DNA of 62,457 nucleotides from an uncultured Streptococcus sp. GTDB lineage: Bacteria; Bacillota; Bacilli; Lactobacillales; Streptococcaceae. The notes below the pieces were generated by a model, which did no database searches, was not told where the DNA came from, and was given only the letters and a program-made list of their open reading frames with translations. Shown piece by piece: positions 7,171 to 16,656 of this stretch. The stretch spans positions 1 through 62,457 of the forward strand of contig NZ_CABFMF010000001.1 of the NCBI RefSeq assembly GCF_901875575.1, written 5' to 3'. The position numbers and the translations under genes were made by a program. Positions within the stretch are counted from its first letter, which is position 1. Each line of letters begins with the position of its first letter.

Positions 7171-8223
7171 ATGAACAAGAAACAATGGCTAGGCCTTGGT
7201 CTAGTTGCAGTGGCAGCAGTTGGACTTGCTGCATGTGGTAACCGCTCTTCTCGTAACGCAGCTTCATCTTCTGACGTGAAGACAAAAGCAGCAATCGTCA
7301 CTGATACTGGTGGTGTTGATGACAAATCATTCAACCAATCAGCTTGGGAAGGTTTGCAAGACTGGGGTAAAGAACACAATCTTTCAAAAGATAAAGGTTT
7401 TACTTACTTCCAATCAACAAGTGAGGCTGACTATGCTAACAACTTGCAACAAGCGGCTGGAAGTTACAACCTAATCTTCGGTGTTGGTTTTGCCCTTCAC
7501 AATGCGGTTGAAGAAGCAGCAAAAGACCACTCTGACTTGAACTATGTCTTGATTGATGATGTGATCAAAGATAAAAAGAATGTTGCTAGCGTAACATTTG
7601 CTGATAACGAAGCTGCTTACCTTGCGGGTGTTGCAGCAGCTAAAACAACTAAATCAAAACAAGTTGGTTTTGTCGGTGGTATTGAATCTGAAGTTATCTC
7701 ACGTTTTGCAGCTGGATTTAAAGCTGGTGTTGAGTCAGTAGATCCATCTATCAAAGTACAAGTTGATTACGCTGGTTCATTTGGTGATGCGGCTAAAGGT
7801 AAAACAATTGCAGCAGCACAATACGCAGCTGGTGCAGACGTTGTTTACCAAGCAGCAGGTGGAACAGGTGCTGGTGTCCTTGCAGAAGCAAAATCACTCA
7901 ACGAAAGCCGTCCTGAAAATGAAAAAGTTTGGGTTATCGGTGTTGACCGTGACCAAGTAGCAGAAGGTAAATACACTTCTAAAGATGGAAAAGAATCAAA
8001 CTTTGTTCTTGTATCTACTTTGAAACAAGTTGGTACAACTGTAAAAGATATCTCTAACAAGGCAGAAAAAGGTGAATTCCCTGGCGGTCAAGTGATCGTT
8101 TACTCATTGAAAGATAAAGGGGTTGACTTGGCAGTGACAAACCTTTCAGAAGAAGGTAAAAAAGCTGTTGAAGCTGCAAAAGCTAAAATCCTTGATGGAA
8201 GCGTAAAAGTTCCTGAAAAATAA
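7171..8223 (+). CDS. pnrA: Nucleoside-binding lipoprotein of an ABC transporter (BMP family)
   Basis: Extracytoplasmic receptor that captures nucleosides for NupABC. The 350-residue protein starts with a lipoprotein signal (MNKKQWLGLGL, lipobox LAAC, lipidated Cys22). The BMP/PnrA domain follows with VTDTGGVDDKSFNQSAWEG, IFGVGFALHNAVEEAA and YQAAGGTGAGVLAEA, matching the Med/PnrA family. The start at 7171 is supported by AGGAGG at 7158-7163; 24 upstream in-frame codons without a signal-like character are excluded. In the pneumococcus this protein is an abundant surface antigen. Hairpins after the gene probably make it more highly expressed than the permease genes. Confidence 0.94.
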   Translation: MNKKQWLGLGLVAVAAVGLAACGNRSSRNAASSSDVKTKAAIVTDTGGVDDKSFNQSAWEGLQDWGKEHNLSKDKGFTYFQSTSEADYANNLQQAAGSYNLIFGVGFALHNAVEEAAKDHSDLNYVLIDDVIKDKKNVASVTFADNEAAYLAGVAAAKTTKSKQVGFVGGIESEVISRFAAGFKAGVESVDPSIKVQVDYAGSFGDAAKGKTIAAAQYAAGADVVYQAAGGTGAGVLAEAKSLNESRPENEKVWVIGVDRDQVAEGKYTSKDGKESNFVLVSTLKQVGTTVKDISNKAEKGEFPGGQVIVYSLKDKGVDLAVTNLSEEGKKAVEAAKAKILDGSVKVPEK

Positions 8224-8246
8224 TGGATGGAAGTCATTTCTTAGGA

Positions 8247-8297
8247 AGCGGCCCTCGGCCGCTTTTTTAAGAGTTGAGACAAAGTCATTTTGTCTCA
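8247..8297 (+). terminator. Terminator plus second hairpin between pnrA and nupA
   Basis: AGCGGCC (8247-8253) and GGCCGCT (8257-8263) form a GC-rich stem with T residues after it, a good intrinsic terminator. A second perfect stem, TGAGACAAA/TTTGTCTCA (8275-8283/8289-8297), follows. Partial read-through would give more binding protein than transporter. A promoter before nupA in 8300-8366 is possible, but I cannot point to a clear one. Confidence 0.75.
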
Positions 8298-8366
8298 GTA
8301 AAGCTTGCTACTAGAAAAATTAGTAAGTTTTATTGAAATAAAATAAGACTCTGAAAGGAAGAGCAC

Positions 8367-9902
8367 ATGGCACACGAAAATGTCATTGAGATGCGTGATA
8401 TTACCAAGGTGTTTGGTGAATTTGTTGCCAACGACAACATCAACCTGCACCTACGAAAAGGTGAAATTCATGCACTTTTAGGAGAAAATGGGGCTGGAAA
8501 GTCCACGCTCATGAACATGTTAGCAGGGCTTCTTGAACCAACTAGTGGTGAAATTGTGGTCAACGGTCAAGTTGTCAACCTAGACTCCCCATCTAAAGCA
8601 GCTAGCTTAGGAATTGGAATGGTTCACCAGCACTTTATGTTGGTAGAAGCCTTCACAGTAGCTGAAAACATCATTTTAGGTAGTGAATTGACTAAAAATG
8701 GTGTATTAGATATCGCTGGTGCTAGCAAAGAAATCAAGGCTCTTTCTGAACGTTATGGCTTAGCTGTGGATCCTTCTGCCAAGGTGGCAGATATCTCAGT
8801 TGGAGCCCAACAACGTGTAGAAATTTTAAAAACCCTCTATCGGGGAGCTGATATCCTGATTTTTGACGAACCAACGGCTGTTTTGACTCCATCAGAAATT
8901 GAGGAGTTGATGGCTATTATGAAAAATCTTGTCAAAGAAGGAAAATCAATTATCTTGATCACCCACAAGTTGGACGAGATTCGCGCAGTTTCTGACCGCG
9001 TTACAGTTATCCGTCGTGGGAAATCAATTGAAACCGTCAAAATTGCAGGGGCTACTAATGCTGATTTGGCAGAAATGATGGTAGGACGTTCTGTTTCCTT
9101 TAAAACAGAGAAACAAGCCTCTCAACCAAAAGAAGTGGTCTTGTCAATCAAAGATTTGGTGGTCAATGAAAACCGTGGTGTTCCAGCTGTGAAAAATCTG
9201 TCCTTGGATGTTCGTGCTGGAGAGATTGTTGGTATTGCGGGGATTGATGGGAATGGTCAGTCTGAACTGATTCAAGCCATCACAGGTCTTCGCAAGGTTG
9301 AATCTGGAAGCATTGAGCTAAAAGGAGATTCAATTGTAGGCTTGCACCCACGTCAGATTACAGAGTTGAGTGTTGGGCACGTTCCAGAAGATCGTCACCG
9401 TGATGGTTTGATTTTGGAAATGATGATTTCTGAAAATATTGCCCTTCAAACCTACTACAAAGAACCACATAGTAAAAATGGAATTTTGAACTATTCAAAT
9501 ATTACTTCTTATGCTAAAAAGCTAATGGAAGAGTTTGATGTTCGTGCTGCCAGTGAATTTGTTCCTGCAGCTGCACTCTCAGGAGGAAATCAACAAAAAG
9601 CAATTATTGCTCGTGAAATTGATCGTGATCCTGATCTCCTTATCGTCAGCCAGCCAACTCGTGGTTTGGATGTCGGTGCCATTGAATATATCCACAAGCG
9701 CTTGATTGAAGAGCGTGATAATGGCAAGGCTGTCCTTGTTGTCAGCTTTGAATTAGATGAGATTTTAAATGTCTCAGACCGTATTGCCGTTATCCACGAT
9801 GGTAAGATTCAAGGTATTGTATCACCAGAAACAACCAATAAACAAGAACTTGGTGTCTTGATGGCTGGTGGAAACTTGGGAAAGGAGAAGAGTGATGTCT
9901 AA
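8367..9902 (+). CDS. nupA: Nucleoside ABC transporter, ATP-binding protein
   Basis: Double-ATPase subunit (511 residues) of the sugar/nucleoside (CUT2-like) ABC family that powers nucleoside import. The N-terminal half has Walker A GENGAGKST near residue 40, VGAQQRVEI as a degenerate signature, and Walker B LIFDEPTAVL. The C-terminal half has a degenerate P-loop region (GIDGNGQSE), signature LSGGNQQKA and LIVSQPTRGLD. Such asymmetry is normal for this family. It follows pnrA and overlaps nupB by eight nt. Specificity for nucleosides is inferred from the BMP receptor and the salvage genes upstream. Confidence 0.93.
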   Translation: MAHENVIEMRDITKVFGEFVANDNINLHLRKGEIHALLGENGAGKSTLMNMLAGLLEPTSGEIVVNGQVVNLDSPSKAASLGIGMVHQHFMLVEAFTVAENIILGSELTKNGVLDIAGASKEIKALSERYGLAVDPSAKVADISVGAQQRVEILKTLYRGADILIFDEPTAVLTPSEIEELMAIMKNLVKEGKSIILITHKLDEIRAVSDRVTVIRRGKSIETVKIAGATNADLAEMMVGRSVSFKTEKQASQPKEVVLSIKDLVVNENRGVPAVKNLSLDVRAGEIVGIAGIDGNGQSELIQAITGLRKVESGSIELKGDSIVGLHPRQITELSVGHVPEDRHRDGLILEMMISENIALQTYYKEPHSKNGILNYSNITSYAKKLMEEFDVRAASEFVPAAALSGGNQQKAIIAREIDRDPDLLIVSQPTRGLDVGAIEYIHKRLIEERDNGKAVLVVSFELDEILNVSDRIAVIHDGKIQGIVSPETTNKQELGVLMAGGNLGKEKSDV

Positions 9903-10953
9903 AAAATTACAACAAATTTCGGTTCCCTTGATTTCTGTATTCCTAGGAATTTTACTTGGAGCCATTGTCATGTGGATCTTTGGTTATGATGCTATTTGGG
10001 GCTACGAAGAATTGTTCTATACAGCCTTTGGTAGTCTACGTGGGATTGGAGAAATCTTCCGTGCTATGGGTCCTCTAGTCTTAATTGGTCTTGGTTTTGC
10101 CGTTGCCAGTCGTGCAGGTTTCTTTAACGTAGGGCTTCCTGGTCAGGCTTTGGCTGGTTGGATTCTCAGTGGTTGGTTTGCCTTGTCGCATCCAGATATG
10201 CCCCGTCCCTTGATGATTCTAGCAACTATCGTGATTGCCTTGATTGCTGGTGGAATTGTCGGCGCGATTCCAGGTATTCTGAGAGCCTATCTGGGGACGT
10301 CAGAGGTTATCGTAACCATTATGATGAACTACATTGTCTTGTATGTAGGAAATGCCTTTATCCATGCTTTCCCTAAAGACTTCATGCAAAGTACAGATTC
10401 GACCATTCGTGTTGGGGCTAATGCAACCTATCAGACCCCTTGGTTGGCTGAGTTGACTGGTAACTCACGGATGAATATTGGTATTTTCTTTGCCATTATT
10501 GCTGTTGCAGTTATTTGGTTCATGCTCAAGAAAACGACTCTTGGTTTTGAAATCCGTGCGGTTGGTCTTAATCCACATGCTTCAGAATATGCTGGTATTT
10601 CTGCAAAAAGAACGATTATCCTCTCAATGATTATCTCAGGTGCCTTGGCTGGTCTTGGTGGAGCTGTTGAAGGTCTGGGAACCTTCCAGAACGTCTATGT
10701 TCAAGGGGCGTCTTTAGCTGTTGGATTTAACGGGATGGCAGTTAGTCTGCTTGCGGCCAACTCACCAATTGGTATTCTCTTTGCAGCCTTCCTGTTTGGT
10801 GTTCTCCAAGTTGGAGCCCCAGGTATGAATGCGGCGCAGGTACCGTCTGAGCTTGTTAGCATTGTAACAGCGTCTATTATCTTCTTTGTCAGTGTTCATT
10901 ACCTTATCGAACGCTTTGTCAAACCGAAAAAACAAGTTAAAGGAGGTAAGTAA
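9895..10953 (+). CDS. nupB: Nucleoside ABC transporter permease 1
   Basis: Multi-spanning inner-membrane permease of the BPD-transp-2 family, about 352 residues, with hydrophobic segments throughout. Family features include VASRAGFFNVGLPGQALAG and the GLGGAVEGLGTFQ region before the last helices. I place the start at the ATG at 9895, which overlaps the end of nupA and follows AAAGGAGAAG. An upstream in-frame start at 9868 lies inside nupA. It pairs with nupC to form the channel. Confidence 0.92.
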   Translation: MSKKLQQISVPLISVFLGILLGAIVMWIFGYDAIWGYEELFYTAFGSLRGIGEIFRAMGPLVLIGLGFAVASRAGFFNVGLPGQALAGWILSGWFALSHPDMPRPLMILATIVIALIAGGIVGAIPGILRAYLGTSEVIVTIMMNYIVLYVGNAFIHAFPKDFMQSTDSTIRVGANATYQTPWLAELTGNSRMNIGIFFAIIAVAVIWFMLKKTTLGFEIRAVGLNPHASEYAGISAKRTIILSMIISGALAGLGGAVEGLGTFQNVYVQGASLAVGFNGMAVSLLAANSPIGILFAAFLFGVLQVGAPGMNAAQVPSELVSIVTASIIFFVSVHYLIERFVKPKKQVKGGK

Positions 10954-10955
10954 AG

Positions 10956-11912
10956 ATGTCTATTACAACCTTGCTCACCCTCTTGGTGTCTTCTATGCTG
11001 ATTTACTCAGCACCCCTCATCTTTACAAGTATCGGTGGTGTTTTCTCTGAACGTGGTGGTGTGGTAAACGTCGGCCTTGAAGGAATTATGGTTATGGGTG
11101 CCTTTTCTGGAGTTGTCTTTAACCTTGAATTTGCAGAACAATTTGGAGCAGCAACTCCATGGTTATCTTTGTTAGTTGCAGGATTGGTAGGGGGAATCTT
11201 TTCTATCATCCACGCAGCAGCGACGGTTCATTTCCGTGCAGACCATGTTGTCAGCGGTACGGTTTTGAACTTGATGGCGCCTGCCTTGGCTGTTTTCTTA
11301 GTGAAAGTTCTTTATAACAAAGGACAAACCGACAATCTAAGTCAGACTTTTGGACGCTTTGATTTCCCAGTCTTGGCAAATATCCCAGTGATCGGCGATA
11401 TCTTCTTCAAGTCAACAAGTCTGCTAGGTTATATCGCGATTGCCTTCTCATTCTTTGCTTGGTTTATCCTCTTCAAGACTCGCTTTGGTCTTCGTCTCCG
11501 CTCTGTCGGTGAACACCCTCAAGCAGCGGATACCTTGGGAATCAATGTCTACAAAATGAGATATTTAGGGGTTATCATTTCAGGTTTCCTAGGTGGAATT
11601 GGTGGAGCGATTTATGCTCAATCAATCTCAGTTAACTTCTCAGTAACAACTATTGTTGGACCTGGATTTATCGCTCTTGCTGCAATGATCTTTGGAAAAT
11701 GGAATCCAATCGGAGCCATGCTATCTAGTCTCTTCTTTGGACTTTCACAAAGTTTGGCTGTTATCGGATCTCAATTGCCGTTCCTGCAAGGAGTGCCTAC
11801 GGTTTACCTTCAAATCGCACCTTATGTCTTGACAATTCTTGTCTTGGCAGCATTCTTTGGAAAAGCGGTCGCACCAAAAGCAGATGGTATCAACTATATC
11901 AAATCAAAATAA
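10956..11912 (+). CDS. nupC: Nucleoside ABC transporter permease 2
   Basis: Second BPD-transp-2 permease (318 residues), with SERGGVVNVGLEGIMVMG, VVSGTVLNLMAPA and ISGFLGGIGGAIYAQ as characteristic segments. AAAGGAGGTAAG lies just before the ATG, inside the end of nupB. It is the last gene of the nucleoside operon. The hairpin at 11919-11955 then stops transcription from both sides. Confidence 0.92.
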   Translation: MSITTLLTLLVSSMLIYSAPLIFTSIGGVFSERGGVVNVGLEGIMVMGAFSGVVFNLEFAEQFGAATPWLSLLVAGLVGGIFSIIHAAATVHFRADHVVSGTVLNLMAPALAVFLVKVLYNKGQTDNLSQTFGRFDFPVLANIPVIGDIFFKSTSLLGYIAIAFSFFAWFILFKTRFGLRLRSVGEHPQAADTLGINVYKMRYLGVIISGFLGGIGGAIYAQSISVNFSVTTIVGPGFIALAAMIFGKWNPIGAMLSSLFFGLSQSLAVIGSQLPFLQGVPTVYLQIAPYVLTILVLAAFFGKAVAPKADGINYIKSK

Positions 11913-11918
11913 GCATAT

Positions 11919-11955
11919 AAAAAACGTCAGTACAGAACGAACTGGCGTTTTATTT
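11919..11955. terminator. Bidirectional terminator between nupC and plsY
   Basis: AAAACGTCAGT and ACTGGCGTTTT pair around CAGAACGA, with A-runs on the left and T-runs on the right. Both converging genes can use it; the plsY stop lies at its right edge. Confidence 0.85.
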
Positions 11956-12591
11956 TTTAGGATGTTGATGGGTTAAGTTTAATCCCCAAGGGACCAAATT
12001 TTCAGTTTTATTTTTGATACGTGCGATATTATCCTTATGACGAATGATAATCAAACCAGCAAGAGCTAGAATGATTGCAATAAAGATAGGATCATGATGA
12101 GTCAAAATAAATCCAAAAAGTGGGAAAAGTAGAACTCCGACGACAGCTGCGATAGATGCAGTGACACTAGATAGTGAAATCATACTACCAAGATAGAGGG
12201 TTCCAAAGAAAACAACTGCTAGGTAGAGACAGAAGACAGGCGCAAATCCAAAAATCACACCTGCACTGGTTGCGACAGCCTTACCACCCTTAAATCCTGC
12301 AAAGATAGGGAAGGTATGGCCAATAACAGCCAAAAGTCCAAAGACAAGAGGCGAAAAGCCTTGCAGATGAAAGATAATCGGAAGAAGGGTTGCTAGGGTT
12401 CCTTTGAAAAAGTCAATGACAAAGGTCGCCATACCAGCTTTCTTGCCTAAAATGCGGAAGGTATTGGTCGTTCCAGTGTTACCAGAACCATGCTCGCGCA
12501 GATTGATTTGAAAAAATACTTGTCCAATCCAGAGACCAGACGGAATCGAACCCAGCAGATAGGCTAGGATTAATAAAACTATTGTAATCAT
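11950..12591 (-). CDS. plsY: Acyl-phosphate:glycerol-3-phosphate acyltransferase PlsY
   Basis: Membrane enzyme that acylates glycerol-3-phosphate from acyl-phosphate, the first step of phospholipid synthesis. The 213-residue protein has five or so hydrophobic segments. The three PlsY motifs are visible: LLGSIPSGLWIG with REHGSGNTGTTNTFR near the N-terminus, GHTFPIFAGFKGGKAVATSAG in the middle, and RHKDNIARI near the C-terminus. It is convergent with nupC and divergent from parE, with 135 bp between the two starts. Confidence 0.93.
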   Translation of the reverse strand: MITIVLLILAYLLGSIPSGLWIGQVFFQINLREHGSGNTGTTNTFRILGKKAGMATFVIDFFKGTLATLLPIIFHLQGFSPLVFGLLAVIGHTFPIFAGFKGGKAVATSAGVIFGFAPVFCLYLAVVFFGTLYLGSMISLSSVTASIAAVVGVLLFPLFGFILTHHDPIFIAIILALAGLIIIRHKDNIARIKNKTENLVPWGLNLTHQHPKK

Positions 12592-12726
12592 ACTCCTATT
12601 ATATCATGAAAAGGAGAAGAAAGGCAGAGAATCTCTTCTGAAATTGTCACAGCGGAGAAAGAAAAATTTTGCAAAATCCTTGGAAAACCTGTAGAATAGT
12701 AAAGATGAACGAATAGGAGGTTCCTT

Positions 12727-14670
12727 GTGTCAAAAAAGGAAATCAATATTAACAATTATAATGATGATGCCATTCAGGTGCTAGAAGGGTTGGATGCGGT
12801 CCGAAAACGTCCAGGGATGTATATCGGATCGACTGATGGTGCGGGCCTCCATCACCTAGTCTGGGAAATCGTCGATAATGCGGTCGATGAAGCCTTGTCT
12901 GGGTTTGGTGATCGTATCGATGTGACTATAAACAAAGACGGCAGTTTGACGGTGCAAGACCACGGTCGTGGAATGCCGACTGGAATGCACGCCATGGGGA
13001 TCCCAACAGTTGAGGTTATCTTTACCATTCTCCACGCAGGAGGAAAATTTGGTCAAGGAGGCTACAAGACATCAGGAGGTCTCCACGGGGTTGGATCTTC
13101 CGTTGTAAACGCCCTATCAAGCTGGTTGGAAGTTGAAATTACCCGTGACGGAACGGTTTATAAACAACGATTTGAAAATGGGGGCAAGCCTGTTACAACT
13201 CTTGAAAAGGTTGGTACAGCACCCAAGTCTAAGACAGGTACTAAGGTTACTTTTATGCCTGACGCGACGATTTTTTCGACGACAGACTTTAAATACAATA
13301 CCATCTCAGAGCGCCTTAATGAATCAGCCTTTCTCTTGAAAAATGTTACCTTGTCTTTAACGGATAAGCGAACAGATGAAGCGATTGAATTCCACTATGA
13401 GAATGGGGTACAAGACTTTGTTTCTTATCTCAACGAAGACAAGGAAACCTTGACGCCAGTTCTTTACTTTGAAGGTGAGGATAATGGCTTTCAAGTGGAA
13501 GTAGCCCTCCAGTACAATGATGGATTTTCAGATAATATTTTGTCCTTTGTCAATAACGTTCGTACCAAGGACGGCGGAACGCATGAAACAGGACTCAAGT
13601 CTGCTATTACTAAGGTCATGAATGATTACGCTCGTAAGACGGGGCTTCTCAAGGAAAAAGATAAAAACCTTGAAGGTTCAGACTACCGTGAGGGACTTGC
13701 TGCCGTTCTTTCTATCTTGGTGCCTGAAGAACACCTCCAGTTTGAGGGCCAGACTAAGGACAAACTGGGAAGCCCTCTTGCTCGTCCCGTTGTGGATGGC
13801 ATTGTGGCGGATAAGTTGACCTTCTTCCTCATGGAAAATGGAGAACTAGCTTCTAACCTTATCCGCAAGGCTATTAAGGCCCGTGATGCTCGCGAAGCGG
13901 CACGTAAGGCGCGTGATGAGAGCCGAAATGGTAAGAAGAATAAGAAAGACAAGGGCTTGTTGTCTGGGAAATTAACACCAGCCCAGTCTAAGAATCCTGC
14001 TAAGAACGAGCTTTATTTAGTCGAGGGGGATTCTGCCGGTGGCTCTGCCAAACAAGGTCGTGACCGTAAATTCCAGGCTATCCTACCTCTTCGTGGTAAG
14101 GTTATCAATACAGCCAAGGCCAAGATGGCGGATATCCTCAAAAATGAGGAAATCAACACTATGATTTATACCATCGGTGCGGGTGTTGGAGCAGACTTCT
14201 CTCTTGAAGATGCCAACTATGATAAGATTATTATCATGACCGATGCGGATACCGACGGTGCCCACATCCAGACCTTGCTCTTGACATTTTTCTACCGCTA
14301 CATGCGTCCGCTTGTTGAGGCGGGACATGTCTATATTGCCCTTCCACCTCTTTACAAGATGTCCAAAGGAAAAGGAAAGAAAGAAGAAGTGGCCTATGCT
14401 TGGACGGACGGTGAACTAGAAGAACTCCGCAAGCAGTTCGGTAAAGGCGCTACCCTCCAACGATACAAAGGACTTGGTGAGATGAATGCGGATCAACTCT
14501 GGGAAACAACTATGAATCCAGAAACCCGTACACTCATCCGTGTCACCATTGAAGACCTAGCTCGCGCCGAACGCCGCGTCAATGTCCTCATGGGAGATAA
14601 AGTCGAACCACGCCGTAAGTGGATTGAAGATAACGTTAAGTTTACGCTGGAAGAAGCGACAGTGTTTTAA
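12727..14670 (+). CDS. parE: DNA topoisomerase IV subunit B
   Basis: ATPase subunit of topoisomerase IV, which decatenates replicated chromosomes. The 647 residues show the GHKL ATP site (EIVDNAVDEALSG, GGLHGVGSSVVNALS) and the TOPRIM segment VEGDSAGGSAKQGRD followed by DADTDGAH. Asp435, a quinolone-resistance position, is wild type. The start is GTG (12727) with AGGAGG six nt before it. In many streptococci parC follows closely. Here 4.3 kb of accessory genes lie between them, the first beginning 25 bp after the parE stop. Confidence 0.97.
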   Translation: MSKKEININNYNDDAIQVLEGLDAVRKRPGMYIGSTDGAGLHHLVWEIVDNAVDEALSGFGDRIDVTINKDGSLTVQDHGRGMPTGMHAMGIPTVEVIFTILHAGGKFGQGGYKTSGGLHGVGSSVVNALSSWLEVEITRDGTVYKQRFENGGKPVTTLEKVGTAPKSKTGTKVTFMPDATIFSTTDFKYNTISERLNESAFLLKNVTLSLTDKRTDEAIEFHYENGVQDFVSYLNEDKETLTPVLYFEGEDNGFQVEVALQYNDGFSDNILSFVNNVRTKDGGTHETGLKSAITKVMNDYARKTGLLKEKDKNLEGSDYREGLAAVLSILVPEEHLQFEGQTKDKLGSPLARPVVDGIVADKLTFFLMENGELASNLIRKAIKARDAREAARKARDESRNGKKNKKDKGLLSGKLTPAQSKNPAKNELYLVEGDSAGGSAKQGRDRKFQAILPLRGKVINTAKAKMADILKNEEINTMIYTIGAGVGADFSLEDANYDKIIIMTDADTDGAHIQTLLLTFFYRYMRPLVEAGHVYIALPPLYKMSKGKGKKEEVAYAWTDGELEELRKQFGKGATLQRYKGLGEMNADQLWETTMNPETRTLIRVTIEDLARAERRVNVLMGDKVEPRRKWIEDNVKFTLEEATVF

Positions 14671-14694
14671 GGATGATGAAAGGATTTAAATATT

Positions 14695-15936
14695 TTGAAA
14701 TTAGAATTTTCATTTAAAGATGTTCCACAGGATGTAATGAATGAACATCGAAATATAGATTTATCTAAAAATACTGTTATTTATGGAAATAATGGTCGAG
14801 GAAAGACCAGAATATTAACTGCGATTGATAATTTGCATAAGATTGCAAGTATTGAATTCCAAAGTAAGATTTTTAATTTAGTAGAAGAATTGAATTTATC
14901 GACTTTAAAAATTGATGGAAAAGATTTTACAGAATTGTCTTTACTCAAGAATAAAAAATTAGAGAGTAGTTATTTAACCAAATATGTCAAATCTATAGAA
15001 TTTGCGCTAAATGATTTATATTTAGTACTTAGAGAATTGAGTGGAATTTCATTTGTTTTTCAAGAACTGTTGAGCCGACATTTAGATGAATTGAGATTAT
15101 TGTTACAAATCGCAGAAAGTGGGAGAGGAAACCGTAGGCAAATAAACAATTTAATAAAGGTGGATCGGATATTCAGGACGTGCAGTTTAACTTTAAAGAA
15201 ACTAAGGAATGATATTCCACATGGTTTCTATTCTACTACTAATGGGCTCGCAGATGAAAGAGATGTTTTTTTGTATATTCGAGAGTCTTTGACTATTAAT
15301 GAATATTTATTGAGAACTTTGGAGGATGCTCATTATAGAGAATTAGAAGAAAATAATGAGAAAGTAAAATCTATTAAGGTATTTCAAAAAGAACTTGAAA
15401 ATTCATTAAATCGCAATGATACTTGTTATATATCACCCGATACTAATTTAGATGTTATAATGAATAAAATTGATGAAAACATCAAAAAAAACATAGAGAA
15501 GTATGGTTTTACTTTCTTTGAAAAGGAAGATATAGTTAAAATAACTCGTGAAAGTATAACCAATAAAATAAAAGAAATTCAAGATAATATTATTATTGCC
15601 AATAAATTATTGTCAACCGGATATGGAGGATTAGAGATTTTAATTCAATCTGGTAGAATTAAAGTCAAAAAGAATTCGGGAGTTATAGATTGTGAGAAAC
15701 TCTCTTCAGGAGAAAAGAGGATAATAAAATTATTTCTATCAGTTTTATTCGAGAAAGCAAATATCTATCTAATTGATGAGCCCGAAGTATCTTTATCATT
15801 AAACTTTCAATCAAAACTTATTAATGACTTAGTATATTTGTGCGAAAGAAAAGGTAGTAGAATTATTTTAGCAACTCATGCACCATACGTTTTTAAAGAC
15901 TGTATTGCTAATGATTTTGAAAGGTTAGAGCTATGA
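14695..15936 (+). CDS. AAA/ABC-type ATPase, AriA-like candidate of a PARIS-type defence pair
   Basis: A 413-residue ATPase in the OLD/SMC-like ABC class. Walker A is YGNNGRGKTRI (Lys37-Thr38), the ABC signature LSSGEKR lies at 336-342, Walker B IYLIDEPEVSL follows with Asp361-Glu362, and the switch His405 is in LATHAP. About 300 poorly conserved, Lys/Glu/Asn-rich residues sit between, probably a coiled or helical insertion. The start is a TTG preceded by AAAGG; no in-frame ATG is closer than residue 15. The gene is visibly AT-richer than parE and parC. It overlaps the next gene by four nt. ATPase plus DUF4435 partner is the PARIS (AriA/AriB) arrangement. Other OLD-like defence ATPases are the alternative. 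Confidence 0.7.
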   Translation: MKLEFSFKDVPQDVMNEHRNIDLSKNTVIYGNNGRGKTRILTAIDNLHKIASIEFQSKIFNLVEELNLSTLKIDGKDFTELSLLKNKKLESSYLTKYVKSIEFALNDLYLVLRELSGISFVFQELLSRHLDELRLLLQIAESGRGNRRQINNLIKVDRIFRTCSLTLKKLRNDIPHGFYSTTNGLADERDVFLYIRESLTINEYLLRTLEDAHYRELEENNEKVKSIKVFQKELENSLNRNDTCYISPDTNLDVIMNKIDENIKKNIEKYGFTFFEKEDIVKITRESITNKIKEIQDNIIIANKLLSTGYGGLEILIQSGRIKVKKNSGVIDCEKLSSGEKRIIKLFLSVLFEKANIYLIDEPEVSLSLNFQSKLINDLVYLCERKGSRIILATHAPYVFKDCIANDFERLEL

Positions 15937-16628
15937 CAGAGATATCGCTTTCTAATTTAAATATTGTGGAATTAAATCACTTAGCTGAAGAAATGTTGCC
16001 TTCCTCTGATAAGAAAATATTCTTTGAAGGAGAAATAAATAAAAAATATTATCAAAATATAGCATTATTTAGAAGGTATACATTGGAAAATGGTGGTCCT
16101 TGTTCAAATATTAAAAGGAAAGTGTCCCAAAACAGCGCTTTTTACGGAGTAATAGATGGTGATTTTTTAAAAGAAGATCTGGAAAGAATTTATCAGATAG
16201 ATTTTTATAGTATAGAAAATATTATCCTGATTTATCATGATGATTTAGCTTCATATCTAACAATTCTTAAAAGAATTTTAAAAAATCATTTTAGAAGTGA
16301 AAAAACTATTAGACATAGGCTAATACAAAATACAGACTGTAAAGACCGTTTCGCTTTAAAAAAAGATTTGAAAATTAGTCCGCAGTTTTATGATTATATT
16401 GACGAAAAAATTATTGATGAACTTACTTTTCTTAAGTATATGGATTTAAAAAAAATTCTAGACTCTTATATGAGTTTTTTGAAGCAAGATCCGAGAATTC
16501 CTAAAGAATGCAAAAAAATAATAAAGAAGTATATTCCAACTTGTTATGTGATTACGATTGACGAACTCTTTTCGGATACTGAGTTACTTAGAGTTCAGCG
16601 AGAACTAACAAAAGAGGATTATTTATAA
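15933..16628 (+). CDS. DUF4435/TOPRIM-like protein, AriB-like candidate effector
   Basis: A 231-residue protein that begins in the ATGA overlap with the ATPase gene. The order of conserved acids suits a TOPRIM-like DUF4435 fold: IFFEGEINKKYY (Glu32, Glu34), then YGVIDGDF (Asp75, Asp77), then FYSIENIIL (Glu95-Asn96). In the PARIS system such a protein, AriB, is a nuclease held by AriA and released when phage anti-restriction proteins are sensed. That is family knowledge; activity here is inferred. The C-terminal part is helical, Lys-rich and unrecognised. Composition is AT-rich like its partner. A short hairpin (ATATCCTT/AAGGAATAT, 16638-16656) follows the stop. Confidence 0.65.
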   Translation: MTEISLSNLNIVELNHLAEEMLPSSDKKIFFEGEINKKYYQNIALFRRYTLENGGPCSNIKRKVSQNSAFYGVIDGDFLKEDLERIYQIDFYSIENIILIYHDDLASYLTILKRILKNHFRSEKTIRHRLIQNTDCKDRFALKKDLKISPQFYDYIDEKIIDELTFLKYMDLKKILDSYMSFLKQDPRIPKECKKIIKKYIPTCYVITIDELFSDTELLRVQRELTKEDYL

Positions 16629-16656
16629 AGATATTCATATCCTTAAAAGGAATATT

